A stretch of 64,000 nt of DNA. It comes from Ardenticatenaceae bacterium (GTDB taxonomy: Bacteria > Chloroflexota > Anaerolineae > Promineifilales > Promineifilaceae). The position numbers and the translations under genes are program-made. The DNA lies in assembly GCA_020634495.1 (NCBI GenBank), contig JACKBR010000005.1, forward strand, positions 62,001-126,000. The letters are read 5' to 3'. This document shows, in pieces, positions 1-8,465 of this stretch. Below the pieces are notes generated by a model that worked only from the letters and a program-made list of their open reading frames with translations, was not told the DNA's origin and ran no database searches. Numbering within the stretch: the stretch's first letter is position 1; each line of letters starts with the position of its first letter.

Positions 1-571
1 CCATAATCTCGAAATCTGCGCCTGGCACCAAACCCAGCGTTTTGAAATATTTCAGACGCTCAGGGTCGTGCGTGCGAACGCGGCTGACTTTGCCCACATG
101 CCCCACACCTAAATTCATAATGCAAACATCTTTTATTTCAGGCAAAATTCCCTCAGCATCGGGAATGGGTTCGCCATGTGGGCAGCGGCTGGGATTGCTG
201 GTCATTTCGGCCATACGTTGGGTAATTGTGTCGTTGAGTCCCTTACCCATTTCATCGGCGTGTTCATGCGCTTCGTCCCAGGTAAAGCCCATCACATTTA
301 CCAAAAACACTTCTAAAATGCGGTGTCGCCGCAATTCCCGCAGCGCCTCTTCCCGCCCGCGTGGTGTGAGTTCAATGCCCTGATACGGTTTATGCTTGAC
401 ATAACCAGCATTCCTGAGCCGTTTTAGCATTCTGGGAACGGCTGGGGCGGACACATGCAGCCGATCTGCAAGGCTGGTAGTGCTAACAGTAGGCGCATCT
501 TCTTGCAATCGATAAATTTCGGCGAGATATTCTCGCATTGCGACGCTGGGCTGAAAATCGTCATTTACCAT
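1..571 (-). CDS. DtxR/MntR-family metal-dependent regulator (3' end cut by window edge)
   Basis: Reading down from position 571 gives an uninterrupted frame of 190 codons that leaves the window. The N-terminus is a winged helix (YLAEIYRLQED, then STTSLADRLHVSAPAVPRML), followed by the family's dimerisation/metal region (RRHRILEVFLVNVMGFTWDE, then HEHADEMGKGLND and CPHGEPIP). The last visible part enters the C-terminal SH3-like (FeoA-like) domain (LKYFKTLGLVPGADFEI). Family members bind Fe2+ or Mn2+ and repress metal-uptake genes; which metal is used here cannot be told. There is no Shine-Dalgarno sequence. A TATTAT hexamer lies 6 nt before the ATG, which suggests a leaderless transcript and supports this start. 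Confidence 0.85.
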   Translation of the reverse strand, partial: MVNDDFQPSVAMREYLAEIYRLQEDAPTVSTTSLADRLHVSAPAVPRMLKRLRNAGYVKHKPYQGIELTPRGREEALRELRRHRILEVFLVNVMGFTWDEAHEHADEMGKGLNDTITQRMAEMTSNPSRCPHGEPIPDAEGILPEIKDVCIMNLGVGHVGKVSRVRTHDPERLKYFKTLGLVPGADFEIM

Positions 572-607
572 GATGTGATAATATCTCGATCCTGACTGTA
601 CCGCCAA
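572..607 (-). promoter_or_regulatory. Predicted leaderless promoter of the DtxR-family gene
   Basis: On the minus strand, TTGGCG (602-607), an 18-nt spacer and TATTAT (578-583) are followed after 6 nt by the ATG at 571. Transcription would then start at or beside the start codon. The -35 matches consensus at four of six positions only. Confidence 0.45.
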
Positions 608-629
608 CTAAGCCAATGAAAATGGGGGC

Positions 630-2372
630 CTAGGAAAGGAGGCTTCTTTCTAACTCGGCTGTTGTTTGTTCAATTAACGTGACCAGTTCTGTGAGCAAGG
701 TGGTGTCAAAGCGGAACTCTGCCCCGGCACTGGCAAACAGTTGGGGCAAGGTCTTTGTGCCGCCAAGGGCCAACGCCTGGCGATAGGCCGTCAGCGCGGA
801 GGCGCGATCTTGCAGGCTGTTGCGCCAAACTTGCAGTGCGCCAACCTGGGCCATGCCATATTCAATGTAATAAAATGGAGCATCGAAGATGTGGGGTTTG
901 CGGTGCCAGCCAGATTTACGGCTCTCTTCATGCCCTGCCCAATCTATGTCTGGGATAAACCGCTGCCAGATTCTATCCCAGGCAGCATCACATTGGTTGG
1001 CATCGACGGCTTCTTGGGGATGGGTGTATACCCAATGCTGGAAGGCATCGACAACGGCCATGTAAGGAAGGAAAGCAATGATGCCTTCTAGATGCTCGAT
1101 GCGGGCGCGGGCTGCCTGCGGTGATGTGTAGAAGCCGCCATGTGTGTTTGTAAGATACGGTGCGGCTAATAGTTCCATAGACATTGAAGCGACTTCGCAA
1201 AATTCCATCGGTGGTTCGGTTTGCCAGATGAGGGGGAGTTCGGCCGTTTCAAAAACATGGAAGGCGTGGCCAGCTTCATGCAGCATGGTTTGTACGTCGT
1301 CGTGGCTGCCGACGCCATTCATGAAGATAAACGGCCGATTTCGCAGCGGCAGCGAGCTACAATATCCTCCCAAGGCTTTGCCGGCTCGTGTATCCAGGTC
1401 TAGCAGGCCGTCCTCAGCCATGGTGGCAAAGTAGCGACTCAACTGTGGGTCTAGCTGATTGAAAATGTTTAGGGTGTGCTGAATGAGTGCTTCTTGCCCT
1501 TGATACGGCCGTAACGGTTCTCCATCCGAATCATCCACCAATGCCCCTTTTTCTGGCACCCAATCCCACGGACGCAAGGCAGCATACCCCAACCGCTCCT
1601 TTTTACGTTTGAGAATACGACGCAGGGCAGGGACAACGGCCGTTTCGATTGCCTCATGAAACGTCAAACAATCTTCTGGCGTGTAATCAAAGCGCCCCTT
1701 TTCACGAAAAGCATAGGCGCGATAGTCTGGCAAGCCCGCATTGTGGGCAATCTGCTGCCGCAAAGTTACCAGTTGAGAATAGACATCATTTAACGGCTCT
1801 CGCTGGCTTAACCACAGGTCGGCAATCGTTTGCCACGCTTTTTGGCGAACAGCCCGGTCATTGTCATTCAAAAAAAAGCCAAGCTGGCTCAGATTCTTTT
1901 CCTCGCCATCCCACGCTGCTTTTAGCCCACCGGTAATCTTGTCGTATTCATTTTCTAGCTTAGAAACGTTGGTAAACAGGGGAATATTTTCTTCCCGGTA
2001 CAGGTCAGCTTCATTCTGCATATTGCGCAGCACAAGCGCCATATCTGCCAAAGCGGTGTTGTTGGGGTCAAAGGCAAGCAGGCGCTCTTTCAATGCCTGA
2101 CTGGCAACCTGTGCCTGAGGAAAGACCTCATCTATTAAGTCCAGAAAAGCTTGTTCTTTCTCCTCATCGGCGGTGTCTTGCGACTTTTCAATGTAGATCA
2201 TGGAGGCGGCTTCATGCAGCAAGCGGGAAAGGTTCGACCAATCAGTTAGCCATTGGCGCAAATTTTCGGGGGTTAACGGCCGTTCCTCCAATTCCTTAAA
2301 ATAAGGGGCAAACGTCTCCCAACTACGCGGATCTATAACATCAATCGAATGAGGAAGCGCAAAGGTTGTCAT
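630..2372 (-). CDS. M3-family oligoendopeptidase (PepF-like)
   Basis: This is a soluble cytoplasmic zinc metallopeptidase of about 580 residues, the usual length for oligoendopeptidase F-type enzymes that trim short peptides. The zinc-binding motif HEAGHAFH (HExxH) is visible, followed by EPPMEFCEVASMSMELL, which carries the downstream glutamate ligand. The N-terminal two thirds is helical, as is typical of the family. I chose the ATG at 2372 over an upstream in-frame TTG (2387) because GGAGAG lies about 8 nt before it. A hairpin-plus-T-run terminator and the tRNA-Cys gene lie immediately upstream, so the gene has its own transcription unit. Confidence 0.9.
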   Translation of the reverse strand: MTTFALPHSIDVIDPRSWETFAPYFKELEERPLTPENLRQWLTDWSNLSRLLHEAASMIYIEKSQDTADEEKEQAFLDLIDEVFPQAQVASQALKERLLAFDPNNTALADMALVLRNMQNEADLYREENIPLFTNVSKLENEYDKITGGLKAAWDGEEKNLSQLGFFLNDNDRAVRQKAWQTIADLWLSQREPLNDVYSQLVTLRQQIAHNAGLPDYRAYAFREKGRFDYTPEDCLTFHEAIETAVVPALRRILKRKKERLGYAALRPWDWVPEKGALVDDSDGEPLRPYQGQEALIQHTLNIFNQLDPQLSRYFATMAEDGLLDLDTRAGKALGGYCSSLPLRNRPFIFMNGVGSHDDVQTMLHEAGHAFHVFETAELPLIWQTEPPMEFCEVASMSMELLAAPYLTNTHGGFYTSPQAARARIEHLEGIIAFLPYMAVVDAFQHWVYTHPQEAVDANQCDAAWDRIWQRFIPDIDWAGHEESRKSGWHRKPHIFDAPFYYIEYGMAQVGALQVWRNSLQDRASALTAYRQALALGGTKTLPQLFASAGAEFRFDTTLLTELVTLIEQTTAELERSLLS

Positions 2373-2401
2373 GGACAAACTCTCCAAAGATTGTGAGAAA
2401 G

Positions 2402-2430
2402 TAAAAAGCCCTTGCCGGTTGGCAAGGGCT
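2402..2430 (-). terminator. Rho-independent terminator after tRNA-Cys
   Basis: A perfect 10-bp stem (2407-2416 with 2421-2430, loop GGTT) is followed on the minus strand by a run of five T. It sits just downstream of tRNA-Cys and ends the tRNA-Gly/tRNA-Cys transcript before the peptidase gene. Confidence 0.8.
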
Positions 2431-2439
2431 CAAAAATTG

Positions 2440-2510
<71 letters not shown>

Positions 2511-2520
2511 AGGAAACAAA

Positions 2521-2545
2521 TCCGGCAGGCTTGCGGCCTGCCGGA
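2521..2545. other. Perfect hairpin between tRNA-Gly and tRNA-Cys
   Basis: A 10-bp perfect inverted repeat (TCCGGCAGGC ... GCCTGCCGGA) with a 5-nt loop fills the spacer of the tRNA pair. There is no T-run, so it is more likely an RNA-processing or protective stem in the co-transcript than a terminator. Confidence 0.6.
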
Positions 2546-2551
2546 CATCAG

Positions 2552-2623
<72 letters not shown>

Positions 2624-2644
2624 AAAGAGAATTTCTTCTACACA

Positions 2645-2673
2645 GTTATACCAACTGCTTATTTATTTAGCAA
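2645..2673 (-). promoter_or_regulatory. Promoter of the tRNA-Gly/tRNA-Cys operon
   Basis: On the minus strand, TTGCTA (2668-2673), a 17-nt spacer and TATAAC (2645-2650) lie about 22 nt before the 5' end of tRNA-Gly. That distance fits a start about 15 nt ahead of the mature tRNA. Confidence 0.6.
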
Positions 2674-2689
2674 AACTTTCTTATTTGCT

Positions 2690-2742
2690 ACGTAAACTGC
2701 AAAAAGTTTTTGGAAGGCCGCGAAGCTATTTGCGGTTTACGT
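2690..2742. repeat. Inverted repeat in the AT-rich tRNA-Phe/tRNA-Gly spacer
   Basis: ACGTAAACTGCAAA at the left and TTTGCGGTTTACGT at the right pair at 13 of 14 positions around a 25-nt loop. The rest of the spacer (2624-2815) is AT-rich and shows no coding potential. No strong terminator for tRNA-Phe is visible. Confidence 0.5.
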
Positions 2743-2815
2743 TAAAGAGAACAAAAACTTCTTAAAGTTGAAACTATTTTTAAGGGCTTTTTATTCTCTA
2801 TAAAATTATTAAATA

Positions 2816-2888
2816 TGCCAGGACCCAGGCTCGAACTGGGGACACCTGCATTTTCAGTGCAGTGCTCTACCGACTGAGCTATCCCGGC
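2816..2888 (-). tRNA. tRNA-Phe (anticodon GAA)
   Basis: Acceptor GCCGGGA pairs with TCCTGGC (one G-U pair), with discriminator A. The anticodon arm CTGCA-CTGAAAA-TGCAG contains GAA, and the T-arm contains AGTTCGAGCCT. CCA is not encoded. Confidence 0.95.
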
Positions 2889-3135
2889 TGGTAAACCTCA
2901 TGGAAAGGCTGGGAAATTCTATCCAAAGCGACATCGGCTGTCAAGTCCAGCGACCCAAAAACGTGGCCCAACGGCCGTTTAAATTGCTTGCTAGTACCCA
3001 GGTTTCAGAAAAAACCTACCCGTCACTTTATCTTGGTAAGAACGGCCTATAGTAGGGATACGGCCGTTCTTTATACAATGACGCCACAATTCTTCAACTA
3101 GCTTTACAAGAGGACAAAATAGGTAAGGAAGAAAT

Positions 3136-4464
3136 ATGGAAACAGTCATAAATGGGGTGGCCCAGGCCGCCTCTGATAAAGAGTTGGACAAGACCCGCCT
3201 CTGGTTAGCACAAAAAATCGAAGCCTCACTTCCTAAAAACCTCACCCTGGACCGCACACCGCAAACCATTAAATTAATTCAGGAACGGTACAAACTCGCC
3301 CGCCAACATGCTAAAATAAACATCGCCCCAGCAGACGAAAAACAGTTTTTTGAAGACCTTCTCAATGAGATTTTGGGCTTTGGCCCGCTAGAGCGTATTC
3401 TCAGCGATGATACCGTAACAGAGGTAATGGTAAATCGGGCCGACCTGGTTTATATCGAGCAAAAAGGACGGCTGACTGAATCCGGCATTACCTTTGTAGA
3501 TGATGCCCATGTAGAGCGCGTCATTCGTAAAATTATTGAGCCGCTGGGTCGGTACGTGGGCAAAGATTCACCATTGGTCGATGCCCGCTTGCCCGATGGG
3601 TCTCGCGTTAACGCCGTCGTTTCACCCTGCGCTATCGACGGGCCAAACATCACCATTCGTAAATTTTCCCGCACCCCTTTTGGCATCCAGGATTTAATCA
3701 ATTTTGGCAGCCTGAATGAAGACATGGCCAAGTTTTTAGAAGCGTGTGTAAAAGCGAAGCTCAACATTGTTGTTTCTGGCGGTACCGGCTCTGGAAAAAC
3801 CACCCTGCTCAACGTGCTGTCCAGCTTTATCCCCGATGGAGACCGCATTGTCACCATCGAGGACGCAGCCGAATTGAGCCTTCTCCAGCGGCATGTGGTG
3901 CGTTTGGAAACCAAAAAGCCATCCAAAGTCGGCGACAGCGAAGTAAGCATTCGTGACCTGGTAATCAACTCATTGCGTATGCGGCCCGAGCGCATTGTGG
4001 TAGGTGAATGTCGCGGAGGGGAAGCGCTGGACATGCTGCAAGCCATGAACACAGGTCACGACGGCAGCCTGACAACCATTCATGCAAATAATCCGCGTGA
4101 CACCATCTCCCGCCTGGAAACATTGGTGCTGATGGCCGGGATGGATTTGCCGCTTTCTGTGGTGCGCAAACAGATTGTTTCGGCCGTGAACCTGATTGTG
4201 CAGCAAGCCCGCCTGCGCGACGGCAGCCGTAAAGTCACCAACATTACCGAAATCACCGGCATGGAAGGGGAAGTGGTGGTTATGCAAGACATCTTTAAGT
4301 TTGATGAGCAGGGCGAAACCGAAGACGGCAAGGTACAGGGCGAGTTTGCCCCCGGCGGCATGCGGCCAAACTGCGAAGAACGCCTGCGCAATTATGGCTT
4401 CAACCTGCCTGCCACGATGTTCATGGGCAATCGCAACGGCACAATCAGCCGCCGAATGCGTTAA
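3136..4464 (+). CDS. CpaF/TadA-type secretion ATPase (T2SS/T4P-related)
   Basis: This 442-residue cytoplasmic hexameric ATPase belongs to the VirB11/CpaF/GspE superfamily that powers Flp/Tad pili or related secretion. It shows the N-terminal domain (GFGPLERILSDDTVTEVMVN), Walker A ([13 protein letters not shown]), an Asp box (VTIEDAAEL), Walker B-like VVGECRGGEALDMLQAMNTG, and a His box (LTTIHANNPRD). AAGGAAG lies 6 nt before the ATG. No other pilus, prepilin, TadB/C or secretin gene is present in the window, so the ATPase is an orphan here. A strong terminator follows at 4492-4530. Confidence 0.88.
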   Translation: METVINGVAQAASDKELDKTRLWLAQKIEASLPKNLTLDRTPQTIKLIQERYKLARQHAKINIAPADEKQFFEDLLNEILGFGPLERILSDDTVTEVMVNRADLVYIEQKGRLTESGITFVDDAHVERVIRKIIEPLGRYVGKDSPLVDARLPDGSRVNAVVSPCAIDGPNITIRKFSRTPFGIQDLINFGSLNEDMAKFLEACVKAKLNIVVSGGTGSGKTTLLNVLSSFIPDGDRIVTIEDAAELSLLQRHVVRLETKKPSKVGDSEVSIRDLVINSLRMRPERIVVGECRGGEALDMLQAMNTGHDGSLTTIHANNPRDTISRLETLVLMAGMDLPLSVVRKQIVSAVNLIVQQARLRDGSRKVTNITEITGMEGEVVVMQDIFKFDEQGETEDGKVQGEFAPGGMRPNCEERLRNYGFNLPATMFMGNRNGTISRRMR

Positions 4465-4491
4465 CTTTTGCGGCTTAAACTAGATTTTTAC

Positions 4492-4530
4492 AGACCAGAC
4501 AGTTTTCCCAAAAGCTGTCTGGTCTTTTTG
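4492..4530 (+). terminator. Rho-independent terminator of the CpaF-type gene
   Basis: An 11-bp stem (AGACCAGACAG / CTGTCTGGTCT) ends in a run of five T, 28 nt after the ATPase stop codon. Confidence 0.85.
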
Positions 4531-4537
4531 ATCCTTC

Positions 4538-4566
4538 TCGACCCACTTTCTGGGCTGCGTTAAAAT
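4538..4566 (+). promoter_or_regulatory. Predicted leaderless promoter of mtaB
   Basis: TAAAAT (4561-4566) lies exactly 6 nt before the mtaB ATG, with a weak TCGACC (4538-4543) 17 nt upstream of it. No Shine-Dalgarno sequence is present. Confidence 0.45.
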
Positions 4567-4572
4567 GGACGC

Positions 4573-5871
4573 ATGAAAGTTTTTCTGAACACCATTGGCT
4601 GTCGCCTAAATCAGAGCGAAATTGAAACGATGGCTCGCCAGCTGTTAGCGGCAGGGCATGAGATTGTGACGGAGTCAGCAGAGGCCGATAAAGTCATCAT
4701 CAACACCTGCGCCGTGACAGCCGAAGCCGCTCGTGACGCCCGCAGCCAAACCCGCCGCATCCACCGCAGCAACCCCAACGCCGAAATTGTGCTCACCGGC
4801 TGCTACGCCACCATTGCTCCTGATGAACTAAGCAAGGTACAGGGTGCCGGGCGCGTGGTGGTCAATCAGCAAAAAGCCCAACTGGTACAAATGCTGGACC
4901 CCAAAGCCCGCATAGATTTGCCCGTGTTTGACCAGGAACCCGTGCTGCGCGAATTTCTGGCGGGCAGCCTGGGAGCCAACACCCGCGCTTTCATCAAAGT
5001 GCAGGATGGCTGCGACAACAAATGCACTTTTTGCGTTACCACCGTGGCCCGGGGAACCGGGCAAAGCCGTCACCTGGGGGACGTGGTGGCCGAGATTCAG
5101 GCATTGGCCGCAGCGGGCTACAAGGAAGCGGTGCTGACCGGCGTGCATTTAGGCAGCTACGGCCACGATTTTGGCAACCAGGCCGGGCTGCGCGATCTGG
5201 TGCAGGCCATTTTGCAGCACACCGATATGCCTCGTTTGCGCCTTTCTTCGCTAGAGCCGTGGGATTTGGCCCCTGACTTTTTTACGCTGTGGCAAAACCC
5301 GCGTCTACTGCCCCACCTGCACATGCCATTGCAATCCGGCAGCGACAAGATTCTAAAACGGATGGCCCGCCGCACCAGCCGCACCAGCTTTCGCGAACTG
5401 GCTGAAGCCGCCCGTGCTCACATCCCCAACCTCAACTTGAGTACAGACGTTATCGTGGGCTTCCCCGGCGAAACGGAGAGCGATTTTGCTGACAGTCTGG
5501 AATTTGTGGAAACAATCAACTTTGCCCGGCTGCATGTCTTTAGCTACAGTCCAAGGCCAGGAACGGCCGCTTCCCAATTCTCCCAGCAAATCAACGGCAA
5601 GGTTAAAAAAGAGCGCACTCACCGCATGATTTCGCTCGGTAAACGGCTCAGCTACGATTTTCACCAGCAGTTTGTGGGGCAAACGCTCAACGTGCTGTGG
5701 GAAAGCACCGTCGGGGCAGACGATGGCGGCCTGCGCTGGGTGGGCTACACAGACAACTACATCCGCGTTCAGGCCAACGGCCCGGCAGACATGTTTAACC
5801 GCATCACGCCAACAGAGATTGTTGAGGCCATGCCGGATGGAGTAGCTGGCGTCGTAATAAGTGAAAATTAA
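4573..5871 (+). CDS. mtaB: tRNA (t6A37) C2-methylthiotransferase MtaB
   Basis: This radical-SAM methylthiotransferase converts t6A37 to ms2t6A37 in tRNAs reading ANN codons. At 432 residues it has the normal length. The N-terminal UPF0004 domain supplies the second Fe-S cluster with Cys10, Cys46 and Cys77. The SAM cluster motif CxxxCxxC is Cys147, Cys151, Cys154 (GCDNKCTFC). The downstream TGVHLGSYGHD segment is characteristic of the MtaB rather than the MiaB or RimO branch. The C-terminal portion fits a TRAM domain. The gene has a leaderless-type promoter. It converges on elp3, so two tRNA anticodon-loop modification genes face each other. Confidence 0.88.
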   Translation: MKVFLNTIGCRLNQSEIETMARQLLAAGHEIVTESAEADKVIINTCAVTAEAARDARSQTRRIHRSNPNAEIVLTGCYATIAPDELSKVQGAGRVVVNQQKAQLVQMLDPKARIDLPVFDQEPVLREFLAGSLGANTRAFIKVQDGCDNKCTFCVTTVARGTGQSRHLGDVVAEIQALAAAGYKEAVLTGVHLGSYGHDFGNQAGLRDLVQAILQHTDMPRLRLSSLEPWDLAPDFFTLWQNPRLLPHLHMPLQSGSDKILKRMARRTSRTSFRELAEAARAHIPNLNLSTDVIVGFPGETESDFADSLEFVETINFARLHVFSYSPRPGTAASQFSQQINGKVKKERTHRMISLGKRLSYDFHQQFVGQTLNVLWESTVGADDGGLRWVGYTDNYIRVQANGPADMFNRITPTEIVEAMPDGVAGVVISEN

Positions 5872-5924
5872 ACGTTTGAACGGGTTTGTTTATTTTGGAT
5901 GCCGTAATTATCATTTTGCCAGGT

Positions 5925-6042
5925 TTTAAAGAATTTTTCACTTCGTTCAAAATGACAGGTGAAGGCGTTATGGTTGCCAATCAATTTTCAGAGCAAACAG
6001 CCTATTAACCATTAAAAATTCACCATTCACGATTCACAATTA
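5925..6042. repeat. Intergenic repeat fragments between mtaB and elp3
   Basis: A segment ending CACTTCGTTCAAAATGACA resembles one end of the TGTCAT...ATGACA family seen in full at 37845-38063. It is followed by ATTCACCATTCACGATTCACAATT-type iterated words that run into the last codons of elp3. No coding potential is seen apart from that overlap, and no clean terminator is recognisable. Confidence 0.4.
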
Positions 6043-7708
6043 AATCGGCCGTCATGTACAGGCCATCCATCTGGAAGTTGTGGTATTTGGCGTAATATTC
6101 CCGCGTGCCAATGGCGCTGATGACCGCGATACGGCCGTAGCCCGCGTCCCGCGCCATCTCCTTCGCCTTGTGGATAAGTTCTGATCCTAGCCCCATGTGC
6201 TGCGCCTCGCCGCTGCTGCCTTCCCCCAAATTGAGCGCTGGGCCATAGACGTGCACCTCGCGGATCATGGCGTGATTTTCCAGCTCCGGCAGCGGATGAG
6301 GTGCATTTTTGTGCGGCAGCGACAGCCGCAGGAAGCCCGCCAGCTTGTCATCATCTGTCTCAAAACTCAAAAAATGCTCGGTCGTGGCGTCCGTTTCATA
6401 CGTTTCGATGCGCAGTTCCACATCTTCGCGCTGCACTTTGTGGCGGCGCACTTCGCGGCAGCGGATGCAGTTGCATTGCAAGCCGCGCTCCGCCATGCGG
6501 TTCAGGGCGATCTGGCGCAGGTTGGCTTTTTTGTTACCCGCCACCACATTGGTCGTGGGGAAGTCGCGGATGACCCGATTGAGCCGCACGTAGCGCGGTA
6601 CCTGCACTTTGCAAGCCACAAGCAGTTCAGTGAGGGTTTCCTCGTCGTAGGGGTGGTATTCGCCGCGCTGCCAATAGTCGTACAGTTCGGCATTTTCCAC
6701 CAACATGCAGGGATACAGTTTGAGTTCGTCGGGACGTACGGCCGTATCCGCCCAAATCTTGCCAAAATCAGCCACATCACTTTCCGGCGTCGCCCCCAAC
6801 AGATTGGCCATCCAGTGGCCGTGAATCTTAAAGCCACCCAGCCGCAGCAGGCGGAAGGCGTCGCGGGTAGACTGCACGTCGTGGCCGCGATTGTTCAGCG
6901 CCAGCACGCGCTCATCCAAACTTTGGATGCCGACCTGCACCTTGGTCACGCCCAGATAACGCAGCCAGCGCAGTTCATCGACGTCTACATGGTCCTGGCG
7001 TGTTTCCACCACCAGCCCCACGTTGCGACGTGGGCCTACAGCATTTTTCTCCTGCGCCTCCACCAGCGTTTCGGAATCTTCGCCGTTCATGGCGTCCAGG
7101 CAGCGCTTGACAAACCATTCCTGGTAGTCGCGGCGGTAGCTGGACCAGGTGCCGCCCAAAATGAGCAGCTCAATCTTTTCGGCAGGGTGGCCGATTTGTT
7201 CTAGAGCACGGATGCGTGCGGCCGTTTGGGCATACGGGTCAAAGCCATGACGTTCGGCTCGTTGGGCACCGGGTTCGTCGTGCAGGTAACTTTTGGGCAT
7301 ACGCACATCGGTGGGGCAGAAGATGCACTTGCCAGGGCACGGGTACGGCTTGGTGAGCACCGTCACCACCGTCACGCCCGCCTGGCTGCGAATTGGTTTC
7401 ATTTGCAGATGGGTGCGCACGTCGGGGTCAAATTCAGCCCAGCCTGCTTCGCACAGCTCTTCGTATAGGCGAATGACGTTGCTTTTGGAGAGCCACGGCA
7501 GACCCTGGCGGGCGTAGGTGCGCATGGTGTGCTGGTATTTTTTGGAAGTGAGCGGCCGTTTCCCCAATAGTTCCGCCACCAACTCCAAAAACAACAGCTC
7601 CTGCCCTTCTCCCAACAGCACAGGCTCATTGCGTGACTGCCACTCAGCCACTTTCACCTGCACCTGATCCGGCGGTATTAAAATGTTTGGTGTTTGTTTT
7701 TTAGCCAT
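6020..7708 (-). CDS. elp3: Elp3-type radical SAM/GNAT tRNA uridine-34 modification enzyme
   Basis: At 562 residues this has the full Elp3 layout. A radical-SAM domain carries the cluster motif CPGKCIFC (Cys124, Cys128, Cys131), the adjoining TDVRMPKSYLHDEPG segment, and the ETRQDHVD and LRYLGVTKVQVGIQSLD strands. A zinc-type CNCIRCREVRRH stretch follows. The C-terminal GNAT domain binds acetyl-CoA (HMGLGSELIHKAKEMARDAG, then GTREYYAKYHNF). Elp3 carboxymethylates U34 of tRNAs; single-protein bacterial versions are proposed to act without the other Elongator subunits. The start ATG lies just downstream of the BrnT-type pair on the same strand and lacks a clear ribosome-binding site. Confidence 0.9.
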   Translation of the reverse strand: MAKKQTPNILIPPDQVQVKVAEWQSRNEPVLLGEGQELLFLELVAELLGKRPLTSKKYQHTMRTYARQGLPWLSKSNVIRLYEELCEAGWAEFDPDVRTHLQMKPIRSQAGVTVVTVLTKPYPCPGKCIFCPTDVRMPKSYLHDEPGAQRAERHGFDPYAQTAARIRALEQIGHPAEKIELLILGGTWSSYRRDYQEWFVKRCLDAMNGEDSETLVEAQEKNAVGPRRNVGLVVETRQDHVDVDELRWLRYLGVTKVQVGIQSLDERVLALNNRGHDVQSTRDAFRLLRLGGFKIHGHWMANLLGATPESDVADFGKIWADTAVRPDELKLYPCMLVENAELYDYWQRGEYHPYDEETLTELLVACKVQVPRYVRLNRVIRDFPTTNVVAGNKKANLRQIALNRMAERGLQCNCIRCREVRRHKVQREDVELRIETYETDATTEHFLSFETDDDKLAGFLRLSLPHKNAPHPLPELENHAMIREVHVYGPALNLGEGSSGEAQHMGLGSELIHKAKEMARDAGYGRIAVISAIGTREYYAKYHNFQMDGLYMTADLIVNREW

Positions 7709-7737
7709 GAAGAAAAATGAACAAGGGGGTAGACCGG

Positions 7738-7977
7738 CTAATCAGTTGCACTTAGGCCAGGTTGAGACAATTTGTTTTCGCGGGTGATCCGAATTAAGAA
7801 CCGCAACGCCTCATTCACTGACTCAGAATCCGGGAACAATTCTGCGACATCTGGTGCTAATTGAACCAATTGCCCATTAAAGTGGGTACGTTTGGCTCCT
7901 ACTTTTCTAATTCGAAGACTTTTCAGATCATATTCTGGACGAAGCTCATCTTCTATCTCATTTTTAGCCTTCTTCAT
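7738..7977 (-). CDS. Antitoxin partner of BrnT-type toxin
   Basis: This is a 79-residue acidic/basic protein with the segment DELRPEYDLKSLRIRKVGAK that typically accompanies DUF497 (BrnT) toxins. It is presumed to bind and neutralise the toxin and to bind DNA. I chose the ATG at 7977 because it overlaps the toxin stop by 14 nt and follows AAAAAGAG. The open frame continues upstream to 8013, but that would overlap the toxin by 50 nt. Assignment rests mainly on context and on the DLRPEYDL-like motif. Confidence 0.65.
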   Translation of the reverse strand: MKKAKNEIEDELRPEYDLKSLRIRKVGAKRTHFNGQLVQLAPDVAELFPDSESVNEALRFLIRITRENKLSQPGLSATD

Positions 7978-8236
7978 ATGACTCTTTTTCCTTGCGCGTC
8001 GCTTCTCGCGCACTAACTAATCGAACCTTTTGCCGACGTTCCGTGTAAGATACAACCAGCAATCGTTGTTGTTCAGATTCTCCTACAATAATATATCGGT
8101 CTTCATCATCCGAACGATCAGGATCATAAAACTCAATATGGAGGAGGTCGAGAAAAACAGTCTTGGCCTCATCAAAAGAAACATTATGCTTAGAAAGGTT
8201 TCTTTTACCTTTTTCCTCGTCCCATTCAAACTCCAT
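7964..8236 (-). CDS. BrnT-family (DUF497) toxin
   Basis: The protein has 90 residues with the complete BrnT signature: MEFEWDEEKGKRNLSKHNVSF at the N-terminus, FYDPDRSDDEDRYIIVGES in the middle and SYTERRQKVRLVSAREATR at the end. BrnT toxins have a RelE-like fold and are ribonucleases that inhibit translation. The ATG at 8236 is preferred over the in-frame GTG at 8242 because it matches the usual family start. TATACT lies 7 nt upstream, consistent with a leaderless promoter. The toxin gene precedes and overlaps the antitoxin gene, the usual brnTA order. Confidence 0.82.
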   Translation of the reverse strand: MEFEWDEEKGKRNLSKHNVSFDEAKTVFLDLLHIEFYDPDRSDDEDRYIIVGESEQQRLLVVSYTERRQKVRLVSAREATRKEKESYEEG

Positions 8237-8297
8237 AAACACAAGTATAGCATGAGTTTTGATTTATTATGTTCTAAGCACAGCTCCTGAAAATGGC

Positions 8298-8372
8298 CTA
8301 AGTGTTTGGTAAGCTGGCGCATTCAGTTACCCAAAAACCATCTTCACCACGGAAAATTATTGCTTGTCTCAT
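8298..8372 (-). pseudogene. HicB-type antitoxin remnant (first 24 codons)
   Basis: After AGGAG and a 7-nt spacer, the ATG at 8372 opens a frame beginning MRQAIIFRGEDGFWVTEC and continuing ASLPNT before a TAG. This is the N-terminal strand pattern of HicB/UPF0150 antitoxins (MxQVIxxxGEDGxWVAECPSLP). The partial RNase H-like fold needs about 70 residues, so this copy cannot be functional. It sits directly upstream of the BrnT-type pair, which suggests replacement or nesting of toxin-antitoxin modules. Confidence 0.6.
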
Positions 8373-8436
8373 AGCAATCTCCTAATTCTGATGGAGTTTT
8401 CCTCAATTATCCACAACTTACCCACAAGTTGTTCAC

Positions 8437-8464
8437 GTAGGGCAAGATTGAAATCTTGCCCTAC
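8437..8464. terminator. Hairpin repeat between the LLM oxidoreductase and the HicB remnant
   Basis: A 12-bp perfect stem (GTAGGGCAAGAT / ATCTTGCCCTAC) with a 4-nt loop immediately follows the stop of the oxidoreductase. It probably ends that gene or belongs to an intergenic hairpin family. No T-run is present. Confidence 0.5.
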
Positions 8465-8465
8465 A

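Noticed and set aside
6197..7204. Long open frame antisense to elp3
   Set aside because: It lies entirely opposite a well-conserved gene, has no family resemblance and arises from codon bias on the coding strand.
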